A DNA stretch of 64,000 nucleotides. It comes from Patellaria atrata CBS 101060. Its lineage: Eukaryota; Ascomycota; Dothideomycetes; Patellariales; Patellariaceae. The DNA lies in NCBI GenBank assembly GCA_010093705.1, contig MU006106.1:113833-177832 (forward strand), given 5' to 3'. Position 1 is the first letter of the stretch. Each line of letters opens with the position of its first letter. A model generated the notes under the pieces. The model ran no database searches. It had not been told where the DNA came from and saw only the letters and a list, made by a program, of their open reading frames with translations. Below, one piece after another: positions 11,233 to 21,272 of the stretch. The translations under genes and the position numbers were made by a program.

Positions 11233-12904
11233 GTATCTAGCGTCTAGACGTTAACCGACAACACTCTTTTTTTTTCCAATTTTTTTTAGCGGTGACGTAT
11301 GGGGTACACGCTCCGTGAATTCCCCAAGTTGCGGGTGTCATAACCGTCGTTAAGCTTGCAATTTAGGTTATGGTCCACTACGGCCCGGGAGATCACTGCT
11401 CTAGCCCGGCCAACCGTTCTCCTTTTGCATTAGCTGTGCCAGAAGTACCGTACAACACCTCTCTGCAATGTCACACCACTATCATGCTGCTCTGGTCCCT
11501 CGAAACTTTGAATATGCCCTTGTCAACAAAGGTATTCAGAAAGGTTGTATACCCCCATTCTTCTTACGCTATTTCTCACATGAAAGATTTGGAACCCTCT
11601 GTCCTTTCCTTCCGAGAGACTTCAATCATTTCAATGTATGCTTTGGGGTCTGACAAAAGATACCTGAAACTCGACAACAGCCCCGTGGATCAATAATTCA
11701 AATCATATGCTGATCGTTCAGGGGCTTTGAGAACCCCTCTGGTTCACTACGCAGTCGGATTATGAATGGTAACCAATTACCATAGAAAAGCTAAAACCTT
11801 ACCTCGGCCACCCTATTTCAATCCACGCACTCCACTTCACCACCGTTGAATAATAGAAGGCTAAGAGGACCTGCAGTAGTCTCCAGTATTCCGAACTGGT
11901 TCAGGCGGCGGATCTAGATGTGTCTGATCTTCGGACTTGGAGGATACAGCATTAGCCAAAGTTTATGCTTGATTGACAAGTATTTGAAATCTCCAAAGCT
12001 CTAAGTTGAGTTCCCTAGACATAGTTCGACTAGACTAACTACATTCGTGCTTATGGTTCACCATCAGGCACTTGTCCTAAGTTTTGAAACTTCTTCGGCA
12101 AGTAATATTTATGTATTTTGTCTAGAGGAGACCAACTTAGGGATAGTACTATAAACTTTATAGTTTATTAAGACCACAAATTAAGGGCCAGGATCGACAT
12201 ACGCTTTGATTCTTCGGCCTATCGACCGTGGTTATACGTGCTGTAGCACCGGATTCAACCCGATGAAGAGAACTCTGTTCGAAGGGAGGATGGGTAGCTC
12301 AGGATCTCGTTATCCAAAGGACATATCCCTTCTATGTGTCTCACATTCGGGTATTATCTTGTATCATGCACTACGATCGCGGCATTTTGCAGGCCCCCTG
12401 AGAAAGAGGGGGAGAACTACCCTTCTTACAGAGCTGAATGTGTTTACAGTATGTTTCCTCATCTTCTATCGGAATACGAAAGCAAGCATCAAATTCTTCT
12501 TCGTAAGCAACCTAGGAGCTGTAAGTGAGATAGAATGGACGTTCTCATATCTTAAGCAGCGGTACTTTACTACTTCGAGATCTATGAGACTCTCCTATTT
12601 TCAAAACGACTGAGCTTCCCTTCAGAGACATTCTCTAGTTTAGAGAATATTTCTCTTGCAATTTGACACTAGACCTCTTCTTTGTTTAATCACTTTCATC
12701 TTTCTCACTTCCCAAGTGGGTGGCTACGCTATTAAGAGTACGAAAAGCATAATATAAGTGACACTCACAACACATGGCGATAACAGCAACCCCCATCCAA
12801 GTGAAGCGTAACATAGCATAAATCCCGCTTCACATTTCAATTGCTCCCTGTTCCAGAATCTCACCAATCAAATAGTTGTAAAATGCATTAAACGAAATTT
12901 CAAA

Positions 12905-13633
12905 ATGATATTCATTCCGATATCGTTCCTCATACGAACGCCTCACCTATATTCCCTACTATTATCGAGGTATAATACTAATCAGCTAAACCCATCCCTT
13001 TTCACAGTTTTAAAACGGTCTATATACCCCCCGTATCAAAAATATGAGCCAACACGCATTTCAACATCACCCCAAGCAAACCCTTATATTGCCCCATATA
13101 TTCACTATACACACTTAGGGCAAGCTCAAAAATCCCAAAATCCCTTATTATCCTTCAAAACCCCCACTGCAGCCCCACCTGACATCTTTCTCAACATTCC
13201 ATCCCCTGCCATCTCCCCCAACATTTATATCACCCGAAATCGGTGGGAAGCGAAAAACACCTTCTTCCCCCCTTTTCACTGCAATCGGCGAACATCTCGA
13301 TCCGCAACTCGCCTGCTTCGGTACCCGCAGAGTTGGGAGCAGCGTTGCAGAGAGCGGTGCGTCGGTTTGGGGCAAGCAAATACGACATCAGAGGTCTCAA
13401 AGTATACATATGAATCACTTTCACCGCAAACATACACACAATGTACGCTTTGCACTGTGTGTGACTGGTTAGGTTCGCAACCCACGCGCAAGGGGGCGGG
13501 ACTGCACATAGGTTGTACAGTGCTGTACGACGGGGCTTCAGGGTCTGTCGGGGACACGCGGGTAGGTCGAGATCTTACAGCACGCGGGCGTTGGGCGGTG
13601 TGTTGTGCGACGTGGGTGTTTTGCGCCTCGTGA
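12905..13633 (+). CDS. Unrecognised 242-aa open reading frame, doubtful
   Basis: An ATG-initiated frame of 242 codons without introns. The N-terminal third is rich in Ile, Tyr, Pro, Asn and Ser; the last third is Cys-, Gly- and Arg-rich (for example CTLCTVCDW), and composition changes sharply around 13300 where base composition changes. I recognise no domain, signal peptide or membrane segment beyond a weakly hydrophobic start. It lies downstream of the 3' end of the oppositely oriented eIF3e gene. It could be a chance frame in skewed DNA. Transcript evidence would decide. Confidence 0.2.
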   Translation: MIFIPISFLIRTPHLYSLLLSRYNTNQLNPSLFTVLKRSIYPPYQKYEPTRISTSPQANPYIAPYIHYTHLGQAQKSQNPLLSFKTPTAAPPDIFLNIPSPAISPNIYITRNRWEAKNTFFPPFHCNRRTSRSATRLLRYPQSWEQRCRERCVGLGQANTTSEVSKYTYESLSPQTYTQCTLCTVCDWLGSQPTRKGAGLHIGCTVLYDGASGSVGDTRVGRDLTARGRWAVCCATWVFCAS

Positions 13634-14072
13634 TGACGATCCGGGTAGGGTAGGGAGGGAAGGAAGGGGGTGAAAATACCATCCAGGCGTTTGAGCTAAA
13701 CTACCTCTATTATATTTTGCCTGGTCATTGTTGGGGCCAGACTATAGTGACCATGCAAATGCTTCCGTCGTAAAACAATGACAGCCTGTGGAAAGCTGTA
13801 TCCACGCGTTTTCGCGTCCCAACGAAATCGACAACGCCTCAAAGTACACACTCAGCAGCATCCATCTCTCCCCCACATACACGAGCGGATGTTTTATGAG
13901 CAACCCATCCGGTACCCGCCGCACAAATGCACTGCACGCGCACCCGTCGTGCATACCTTATCTCGCACCCGTTTCACGCGTCCGCCCCAAACGCAAAGCA
14001 ACAAACGTAGGTCTCAGCAACCGGCAGTCGAGTCCCGGAGATTCCACCACATGGCGCGGCGGGCGGGACAGC
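13634..14072. other. Intergenic, 3' flank of eIF3e
   Basis: About 440 bp with no supported gene. It should contain the 3' UTR and polyadenylation region of the minus-strand eIF3e gene. Open frames overlapping its end are shadows of the last eIF3e exon. Confidence 0.5.
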
Positions 14073-15728
14073 TCACTTCGCGACGGCGGCGCTGAGGACC
14101 TGGGTGCGGAAGAAGCCGCCCTTGGTGCGCTCGATGACCTGCTGGTAGACCGATTGCGGCGGGTGGTTCATCACGACGGTGCCCTCTTGATAGTCGATTT
14201 TGGCGTCGACGCGCGTGTCGCGGATCAGGTTGACGATCCACTTTTCGCCTTCATCCTGGGAGAGGCCGAGGCGGGTGGAGAGGTCTCTGATGGTGGGGTC
14301 GGTTAGATCGAGAAGGTTATGTGGGGGTTGATGTTAGAGAAAGGGGATGGGGACGGGAATCGCGGTATGCAAATGGGGTGAGACAGCGGTTGGAGGTAGA
14401 GGGGGTTCGGGTGTAGAATGAATCGGGGGAGAAGAAAGATGAAGGGAACACGTACTTGATGTCTATCCTTTGGTGGATCTTGCAGTATGATTCCGAGATC
14501 AGATGTCTTGCTGAGTCCATGAAACCCTCTGTCGCAGATGCGAGAAAGAAGTCGTTCTCGAGGATCTGCTGCGCTTCACCAAGCTTCTTTTGTGCTTCCT
14601 CGAAGTCGAAATCGATGTAGAGAGCTTTGATAAAGTCGGTGACGGGATCTGAGTACTCGTAACCTTCCTGTTTGACGATTCGTACGAGGTCTTTCAACTG
14701 CTTTTGATATTGATTTGAATTCCTACTCCTGCCTCTGTTCGTGATCACGGCGCTAGCTAGATATCTCAATATCCAAGGACAGCTCGTTTGAATAGTGTTG
14801 ATATAAGATGGAGAGAAAAAGAGTTCGGTGAGAGTATCGCGCGCAGGCTCATAGTTGAAGAAGGGGAAGAGAGACCAGTGGATGAGCCAGGTCCTGTGTT
14901 GGAGCTGGGCTAAGGGGTTGTTGAATAAACGTGTGTCAATCTGTTCCTTGACCTTTTGCACTTCCTCCATCACCGTTTCCCATTTGGCCGCCTCTTCCGC
15001 TTCATTACTTGCCCCTCTTAGTATTTCGCAAGCCAACTTTCCCCAGGTTGCTGCAGCTACTTTGTCATTATCTGTGGACTGAAGATGATAGGGTTAGCCT
15101 TTGAGCCAAGAAACCATAAATAAAGTCCTGGGCTTGAGGGCTTGAAAGACCTATAGGACTGGAATCTGAAATTCCTCCACCAGTATTACTTAAATCTTAG
15201 ATTTTGGATTCGACTTACCAATACTCTGAAGCGGTATAATAGATCTGCTGCATGAGCATATCCACCTCGACTGTACTGAAAGTTCCCAAAATCATACAGT
15301 GCACTGATCATCTCCGCCGTAACTCCATGGTTCTCCTTGAGGTAGTTGAAGTTGGCCACTTTGTCACTACGTAGATTGTTGACAACCTCTTCTTCATCTA
15401 ATAGACCAATTATTTTCTCCGTCTCCTCGAGATACTGCTCAAATCGCTGTGTCACCTCTTCTTGCTTCTTCTGATACTCAGGCGCAATATCGTCCAATCC
15501 GTTGATCTTTGCGTGTAAGTCGCCAAGGTACTCTATCATGTTTGTCGTCTTTAAAAGTTCATATTGAGTCTTTAGGTCGTCTTCGGAGAGCTCCTCATCG
15601 CCGTCAACCAGAAATGTGAGAAGTGGAAATACTAAATGTCGATCGAGGTGGGGGATGAGTTTTGGTAATAGATCGTATTGCTTCGCAACATCGTCTAATG
15701 AGGCCTCTGATGCACCGTTGGTCGTCAT
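14073..15728 (-). CDS. INT6: Eukaryotic translation initiation factor 3 subunit E (eIF3e/Int6)
   Basis: Joined exons 15728-15219, 15078-14456 and 14286-14073, 448 aa, the usual length for the family. The start [20 protein letters not shown] leads into the eIF3e N-terminal domain (residues about 15-140, with [15 protein letters not shown]). The exon 1/2 junction restores [20 protein letters not shown], a conserved stretch. The PCI (PINT) domain covers about residues 215-400; the last junction gives [20 protein letters not shown], the winged-helix end of the PCI fold. eIF3e is a PCI subunit of the eIF3 complex that binds the 40S subunit and recruits mRNA in the cytoplasm. It is divergent from the mL49 gene with only 274 bp between start codons, so promoters are shared or overlapping. 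Confidence 0.97.
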
Positions 15729-16002
15729 GATTAACGTATCAAATACCAGAAAGCAACAGATACCGGGATACTTTGTGGGTTGGTGTTGCAGTCTGGATAA
15801 CTTTGTCGCTGCTGATTGTCGTTGTGTGGTTGCGGGCAAAATGTTCGCTAAACTTTTTGGCCTCAACTTCGCGATGAACTTTAAACCGACGATCTATGAC
15901 CGCGTTCTTTTTCGCACCCTTCATAGCTTTCCATTTGCAGCATTATTCTTTTCCTAACCTCACTCAATTGATTGATCATCTTCAAATAGAGATTTGATCA
16001 AT

Positions 16003-16606
16003 ATGGCGGTCCCATCCCCACTTCTCGCTTTCCTTCGACCCCTTGGCCTCCCTTGTTCAGCAACAGTTCGTCATTTCTTGCGTTTCTCCCAGAATACCAG
16101 GTCCAGCGTTGAAGGTTAGATATTTCGTCACATATTGTCCTGTTGAAGTCAGAAATGCTCAATCGCTCTTAGGGGCTGTTCCGCGAGAGTCCATTTCCGT
16201 TTCCGCTACCGTACCCGTTCCTTCATTAGCTTCGACATCAACATCCAATTCTCCACCTACCAAGGTGCCTAAAGCACCCTCACCAAGCGAGGCCTTCGAG
16301 TCTCAATCTCAATCTGGCTTAAAACCTACAGTAACTACGCCCACACAAATCATGCTCCCGTACCACATCTCGAGGACGCCGAGTGCACAATTACCTTTTT
16401 ATCTCCTCCGGAAAAGAGGCGGAAACCTACACCAGACCCGCGTCAAAGGAATTGCGGGTGATATCAATGTATTGAGAACGGATATACAAAGGTTCTTAAA
16501 CTTACCTGAGAAGGAGGTCACAATCAACAGGACGACCAATCACATAATCTGCAAAGGGCATTGGAGGTCGCAGTTGACAGAGTGGGCGAAACAACGGGGC
16601 TTTTGA
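16003..16606 (+). CDS. IMG2: Mitochondrial large-subunit ribosomal protein mL49 (Img2 family)
   Basis: Joined exons 16003-16114 and 16173-16606, 181 aa. The 58-bp intron (GTTAGA to CTCTTAG) keeps phase and links an Arg-rich, acid-poor N-terminus (MAVPSPLLAFLRPLGLPCSA), a typical mitochondrial presequence, to a Ser/Pro linker and the Img2 domain at about residues 95-181. Recognisable family stretches are PYHISRTPSAQLPFYLLRKR, then a GGNLHQTRVKGI turn and a final KGHWRSQLTEWAKQRGF. Yeast Img2 is a structural protein of the mitochondrial 54S subunit needed for mtDNA integrity. The ATG at 16003 is preferred over downstream starts because it alone gives a targeting sequence. Confidence 0.93.
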
Positions 16607-17038
16607 GGATTTCCTGCTCAGTGAAGCAAGAATAGATTTGGCGGCGGATCTGTGTCATATAGGTGGGAATCATATGCATAAATGTAAAACAGTAACAACG
16701 ACCTAAGTAACCATGGTTACCTTGTGTATTACTTATCACATACGTAGTAGGAGCTTTGGGAGTTGCTTGTGGTCAGGAAGCTACGCGTATTGATGATCAA
16801 GTTCAAGAATTCGCATCTAGTTTTCTTCAAATATTAATTCAGTTGAAACACTACGTTCGATCGAATTTTTTGATATACATACTACGACAGAGTTTTCCCT
16901 TACAGACTTTATGCAATGCTTCCGTCATCGCCAACGTCACTGGAACTAATACGGATAAAGCCATAGTATAGCAACCCGTCCCTTCTCAAACGATGGATAC
17001 TGATTATATGTAGCATTCAAAACATCAGTGATCTCCTG
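16607..17038. other. Intergenic, 3' flank of mL49
   Basis: About 430 bp with no supported gene. It presumably carries the mL49 3' UTR. I see nothing else in it. Confidence 0.45.
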
Positions 17039-17521
17039 TTGTCATGGACTCCTCCTCCACCCCTACCCTCCGAGGAGACAGATAGCGATTATGACCAAAC
17101 TTATAGCGAAGAGTACTGGCTCACTCGAGCTCTCGCCGCGGAAATAGGCATTCCTCACCCTATATCATCGATGCTGGACCCTAAACAGTTTCAAGCAAGT
17201 AGAAGTGTGGAGGAGCTCGTGCCATATTCCGACAACCTACTTTCCCTAGGCTCACGAAGATACGCGGAGCTTTACTGGATCTGGCATTGGGTGATCCAGA
17301 GGGACAGAAGCTTGGAATCAACCTCGGAAAACGATTCATTCGCTCGAGGAGTAGGATGCAACAGTGAAATAGACATTATCAGTTCCTCCGCTAAACAGCG
17401 TAAGACCGTCGGCGCCCCCCAAATATGGTTCATGCTTGCAATAAAAGCGCGAGCTCGACAAATTGAAAATGGTTCCACTCAGAGACACAAAGGGTCGCAG
17501 TGGAGTGGCTCCACGTCTTGA
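17039..17521 (+). CDS. Unrecognised reading frame, possible exon of an unknown gene
   Basis: The frame is open from 16967 to the stop at 17519-17521 but has no ATG before 17171; 17039 is only a TTG. The translated text has natural-looking composition: an acidic start (PSEETDSDYDQTYSEEYWL), then helical segments with Trp, Leu and Arg. It could be a terminal exon entered through one of the AG acceptors near 16970-17028 (for example AACATCAG), with the first exon not located. No domain is recognised. It could also be a decayed gene. It lies 3' of mL49 and 3' of the UQCC2-like gene. Confidence 0.3.
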   Translation: MSWTPPPPLPSEETDSDYDQTYSEEYWLTRALAAEIGIPHPISSMLDPKQFQASRSVEELVPYSDNLLSLGSRRYAELYWIWHWVIQRDRSLESTSENDSFARGVGCNSEIDIISSSAKQRKTVGAPQIWFMLAIKARARQIENGSTQRHKGSQWSGSTS

Positions 17522-17759
17522 GGTTATGAGTAACCTATTATTCGGTTTCAAGCAGTTAGAAGGTTTTAGCTAGGCCCCATTGTGTGTTTTTACTCCCTGA
17601 GATTCTGTATTCATCGCCATTCTCGGTGAGAAATAGAGTCGTATCTCCCGAATCCTTTTAGTACTCCTATTGTACAGTACATTTGCAATGCGAACTTCTT
17701 ATGGGTGTTCCGAAAGATGATAGAAACGACACCATATAAGCCATCCTAGCATACTAGGA

Positions 17760-18216
17760 TCAAGAAAGTCGAATAAATCCCTTCCATTTATTTAGCCAAC
17801 TACCAAACGATGTTCTTTTGGGCGCTTGGTCAAGCTCTTGAATTAGGTTCTCATAATGTTTTGGACTGGACTTTGGTTTAAAGAAGGCTTCTGTTGTAGG
17901 GTACTAGAAGCGTGGTCAATCACGCAGGGTAAAAGCCCGTCGTCTCCAACACAACATACCTTCTGACTATACCGGTTCCCCAACAGGGAATATAGCGCTT
18001 TAATGTTTTTCAACTCTCTTGCTTCGTCTATAAAAGGCGACCGGGTTGTTTTATTTGCGCGAGCTTTCAGGGTGTCCGCTAGGTTCACGGTAGGTCGTAG
18101 TGGATCTTTCGGCCATTGCGAAATTAAACGAGCATAATGTCTGGCAACTTGCTACAGAATAGTCAGCCATCGGCCTGCATTTCTAAAGACAAAAAACATC
18201 AACTTACTGAGGACAT
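17760..18216 (-). CDS. UQCC2/Cbp6-like mitochondrial complex III assembly factor
   Basis: Joined exons 18216-18208, 18151-17960 and 17903-17760, 114 aa. The first exon holds only three codons (ATG TCC TCA). The second gives QVARHYARLISQWPKDPLRP, then IKALYSLLGNRYSQK. The third continues YPTTEAFFKPKSSPKHYENL and ends in a WLNKWKGFIRLS tail. This pattern (an N-terminal helix with Arg/Trp-Pro-Lys, a central LYSLL-NRYS motif and a basic Trp-containing tail) is that of fungal homologues of UQCC2 (mitochondrial nucleoid factor 1, yeast Cbp6), which act in cytochrome b translation and assembly. Phase is kept at both introns. Recognition is by pattern memory and no alignment was run. It is divergent from Bsd2. 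Confidence 0.75.
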
Positions 18217-18602
18217 TGCGTTGTGATATATATAAGAGCAAAAGGCTGGAGCTGTGAGCCCTTCTAATAAGATGTCTCGAGGATGTACATTGATGATAGT
18301 TATGTATTGCCTCAAAAGGCTTAGCGCTATCAAGATACGGATCTAATCTTATCAGATCTTTACAAGCGCTTTGAACTGCTGCGCCACCGGAAAGTGGAAA
18401 GTGGAAAGTGGTGGAAAATCATTGGCAAAGCCGCCCCATCCGTCTCATCACTCACCTGCACCTGAAGCGTCTCACCAACTCATCGTCCGCTCCCCTTTAT
18501 ACCAAGACCTACTCTTGTCCTTTACTTCCCTTCCTCTCCACCTTTGCTTTTCTTTTCCTTTGTTACTTTCAATACATCTATATTCATAGAAAGTTGCTCG
18601 CC
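18217..18602. promoter_or_regulatory. Divergent promoter region between the UQCC2-like gene and Bsd2
   Basis: The 386 bp separating two outward-facing start codons. It contains a short GGAAAGT tandem array and, next to the Bsd2 start, a CT-rich stretch typical of fungal promoters. No specific factor site is claimed. Confidence 0.5.
18389..18412. repeat. Tandem repeat, 8-bp unit GGAAAGTG, three copies
   Basis: Three contiguous GGAAAGTG units in the divergent promoter region about 200 bp upstream of the Bsd2 start. Confidence 0.85.
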
Positions 18603-19794
18603 ATGAGCCCGCAGCAGTACGAGCGGGTAGGTCGTTCTTGATTGCCCCCTCTCCTCGTCAGCCGACCTAACGTGGTGTTCGCATCCAGGTATCAAACAAC
18701 GATGAAGACTCTCCAATAAGTCCACAGTTATCGTATCAACAACAACCCATTCCAAGCTCTCCTCCACCCTCATTCCGATCTCGCGCTTCATCACCTACTA
18801 GCCGTCATCTTCTGTCCGAGGACCCTCTCTCAGCCGATTCCGATCGCACACTAGCCGACACTTTCGATTCTCCCTCCGATGATGAAGGATCAGATGATGA
18901 AAGAGAAGGTGATGACAGGCAACGGCTGATGAGGGCTAATACTCAGGATCGAGAAAATGAAAATAATAGTAATGCGACGCAGGAACCTGCTCGGCCAGGG
19001 GCAGTGGAGAGAAGGGTCACACAGTTACCTGTGTTCGCTCCCTCAACAACTTCGACAAGTGGAAGAGTCTATGGTGGCGGAGGCATGGCGCATGATGGTG
19101 TTTTCGCAAATCTGAGTGCTAAACCTTCGCGGGGAGAAGAGCTTGAGGAAAAGCCTCCGGTCCGTTTATTATCTCCCTTTCACATCTACGGGCGACATCT
19201 ACTAACATATAATGACAGACTTACGAACAAGCTGCCGCAGACGCTACACCTCCTTACTGGGAAACAACCATTCTGGCTCCTGGCATGGTTTCGGATGAAG
19301 TATTCGTGGATGGCCTCCCCGTCGGTTCCATGTTCAGCTTCGTTTGGAACGCCGTAATCTCGATGTCGTTCCAACTAGTTGGATTCCTACTCACCTACCT
19401 CCTCCACACCACACACGCCGCAAAGAATGGCTCCCGAGCTGGTCTAGGTATCACTCTAATTCAGTACGGATTCTCCATGAAAGGCGCCGCCGGTCTAGAC
19501 GATGGCCCATTAGCAGGTCCAAATGATGATTTCAGTGGTGCTCCTCCAGACCCAAATAGCCACGATTTCGACCCTAATACCGTTGCGCCTGATGATAGCC
19601 GGGTTCACATGGCTTTATCTAGCAGTGATTGGATTGCTTACATGCTTATGATCGTCGGTTGGTTTATCCTTATAAGGTCGGTCAGCGATTTCTTGCGTGC
19701 GAGACGACATGAGCAGCTTGTACTTCAAAGTCCCGAACGAGGGTTGCCAGTTCCGATTATCGCTGAAGGGGAAAGGCCGGATCAGAGTGTATAG
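18603..19794 (+). CDS. BSD2: Bsd2/NDFIP-family adaptor for the Rsp5-type ubiquitin ligase
   Basis: Joined exons 18603-18626, 18689-19159 and 19219-19794, 356 aa. Residues about 1-160 are a polar, Ser/Asp-rich cytosolic segment. The exon 2/3 junction restores a PY motif, EKPPTYEQAAADATPPYW, giving PPTY and a second PPYW, the binding site for WW domains of Rsp5/NEDD4 ligases. Three hydrophobic segments follow: FVWNAVISMSFQLVGFLLTY, the AGLGITLIQYGFSM stretch, and IAYMLMIVGWFILIRSVSDF. This layout is that of Bsd2, a Golgi/endosome membrane protein that directs metal transporters and misfolded membrane proteins to ubiquitination and vacuolar degradation. Both introns are near 60 bp and the second has an ACTAAC branch. 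A long Asn/Asp-rich luminal loop lies between segments two and three. Confidence 0.93.
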
Positions 19795-21272
19795 TTCTCG
19801 TACTTCCTTTGTATTGCACTTACTCCGGCACTTCCGGACACGTTGGATATCAAACGATGGATTGGGTGGCTGGCGTAATTTAGTTTTACGGACTTCTCAT
19901 CTGTACGTTATTAAGGTGCTGCATCGTGTAAAGTTGCACCTCTCCGAATCAATCTTACAGATTCAGCCTGGTATGAGTTGACATGGCCAGTTTCGTGTAC
20001 CAATTCAAGCTTCCCCAGCCACTATTAGGTTGAAAAGTTACAGGTTGTCGAGATATGCTCAATGCAGGTCGAACCTAAATACGGCGATGCTTTCCTTCTT
20101 CAGGTAATAAAACCTTCTCCATGCATCTAAAAGGGTCACTGCTCGCTTCTGTTCTTGATCCAAGTTGGAATTAAATATCCGTCCTTGGTGCCTTGTGGCT
20201 CGGTTTAGCCATAGTCAACTGCTGCTGGTTCTCTCAGCCTAACAGTCCAAGTGTCAGAAATGATTTCCCTTTTTTCTTCACAGACGTTATAGTAACCCGT
20301 ATGATATATAAATCGCTGAAATAAGCTTGTTCGTTAGTATCATCTTTAAAGACAGCTGAAAAACATTTAAGAAAACGAAATGGTTACAGGCTCCCCTGTT
20401 GGTATAGCAGCGGTATAGAGCTGCTTGACATGATAGAAATAATGGTCTCTCCACGGTGCAAGCCCAGTTCTCTGGGTCGTGCTCCTACTCAGCCTCAGCA
20501 GACAACTTATATGGCGGTATTGTTGGCGTTTGGGGCTGAAGGGCGCAGCATGGTGGTCGGAACCAATTTGAGACTTAGGTTCTCAAGAGTATTCGTAGAT
20601 ATGTATGGAGAGGCATCCAAAATGTTGTCATGATTCAAATAAGACACAACATTGATCTCCGTTTCCCATGTCATAGGTAGACAGAAACTAACTACTAGTT
20701 CAAAAGACCCCATCTCCTGCCAGGTACTCCCGAAACGTGAGAAGACTTGCCAAGAGAGCTTGTAATTCACATTCAGAGAAAACAATTCCCGCAGACCGCG
20801 GGTCAGGCGTAAGGTAGACGAGACCTGGAGCATCATCTATATTCTTATGAGACACTTCGTAAGCTTCAGGCATCTCGCAAGTCGAACCAACTCTTGCGAT
20901 ACTCAGGTGTGGGTAACAACAACATCCGTGACATTAGGTTATAGGAGTTACTGACATTGCTATAGTTAGACCTGAGATAACTGTATTGTATATCTGTACT
21001 GTACATATCAACCCCTTTTATAAGAATAGTTCTATCGGATTGAGCGGCTCAAAGTGGGATATCCCCCAGCTCAACGCCAAGAAGTGGTACGTCGATTCCA
21101 TCCCTCTTCCAGGTCTCAAGATACCTTTGCCATAACTTCTTCATGACAGCTTCGCACTTCTTTCACTGTCTGTTATCGCCGGCTCCAGAGTCCCGAGTAT
21201 TATTTAGGGATAACGGCTAGTACTATAAGCTAACGTTTTATCTCTTTTACCAGTCGTATCGAGTAACCCATC
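19795..21272. other. Intergenic, no firm gene
   Basis: About 1.5 kb between Bsd2 and Skt5. It holds the Bsd2 3' flank and the Skt5 promoter. A short minus-strand frame at 20700-20873 is listed separately. A TAAGGTA heptamer lies at 20810. I see no RNA gene. Confidence 0.45.
20700..20873 (-). CDS. Possible small ORF or exon, 57 aa, unrecognised
   Basis: An ATG-initiated frame, MPEAYEVSHKNIDDAPGLVY followed by a Leu/Ala-rich helical stretch (ELQALLASLLTF), ending in TGA at 20700-20702. The composition is protein-like and unlike the low-quality frames around it. It may be an exon of a spliced gene (the frame is also open a little upstream). No domain is recognised and the evidence is weak. Confidence 0.2.
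   Translation of the reverse strand: MPEAYEVSHKNIDDAPGLVYLTPDPRSAGIVFSECELQALLASLLTFREYLAGDGVF

Larger units (their letters stand above)
7622..12904. other. Long gene-poor region with simple repeats
   Basis: About 5.3 kb upstream of the minus-strand gene starting at 7621. Frames on both strands are short, disagree in composition with neighbouring genes and show no domain. The stretch contains several short tandem arrays (listed separately) and a cluster of TAAGGTA heptamers. Part of 7.6-9 kb may be promoter or 5' UTR of the 7621 gene; pyrimidine-rich stretches on the minus strand near 8.2-8.5 kb fit that but do not prove it. Confidence 0.5.

Noticed and set aside
11370-12613. Frames of 108 and 135 codons on the plus strand
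   Set aside because: No motif, no consistent exon chain, and composition is unlike the supported genes.
13148-14306. Frames overlapping the last eIF3e exon and its 3' flank
   Set aside because: Shadows in other frames of GC-rich eIF3e coding sequence, or composition artefacts.
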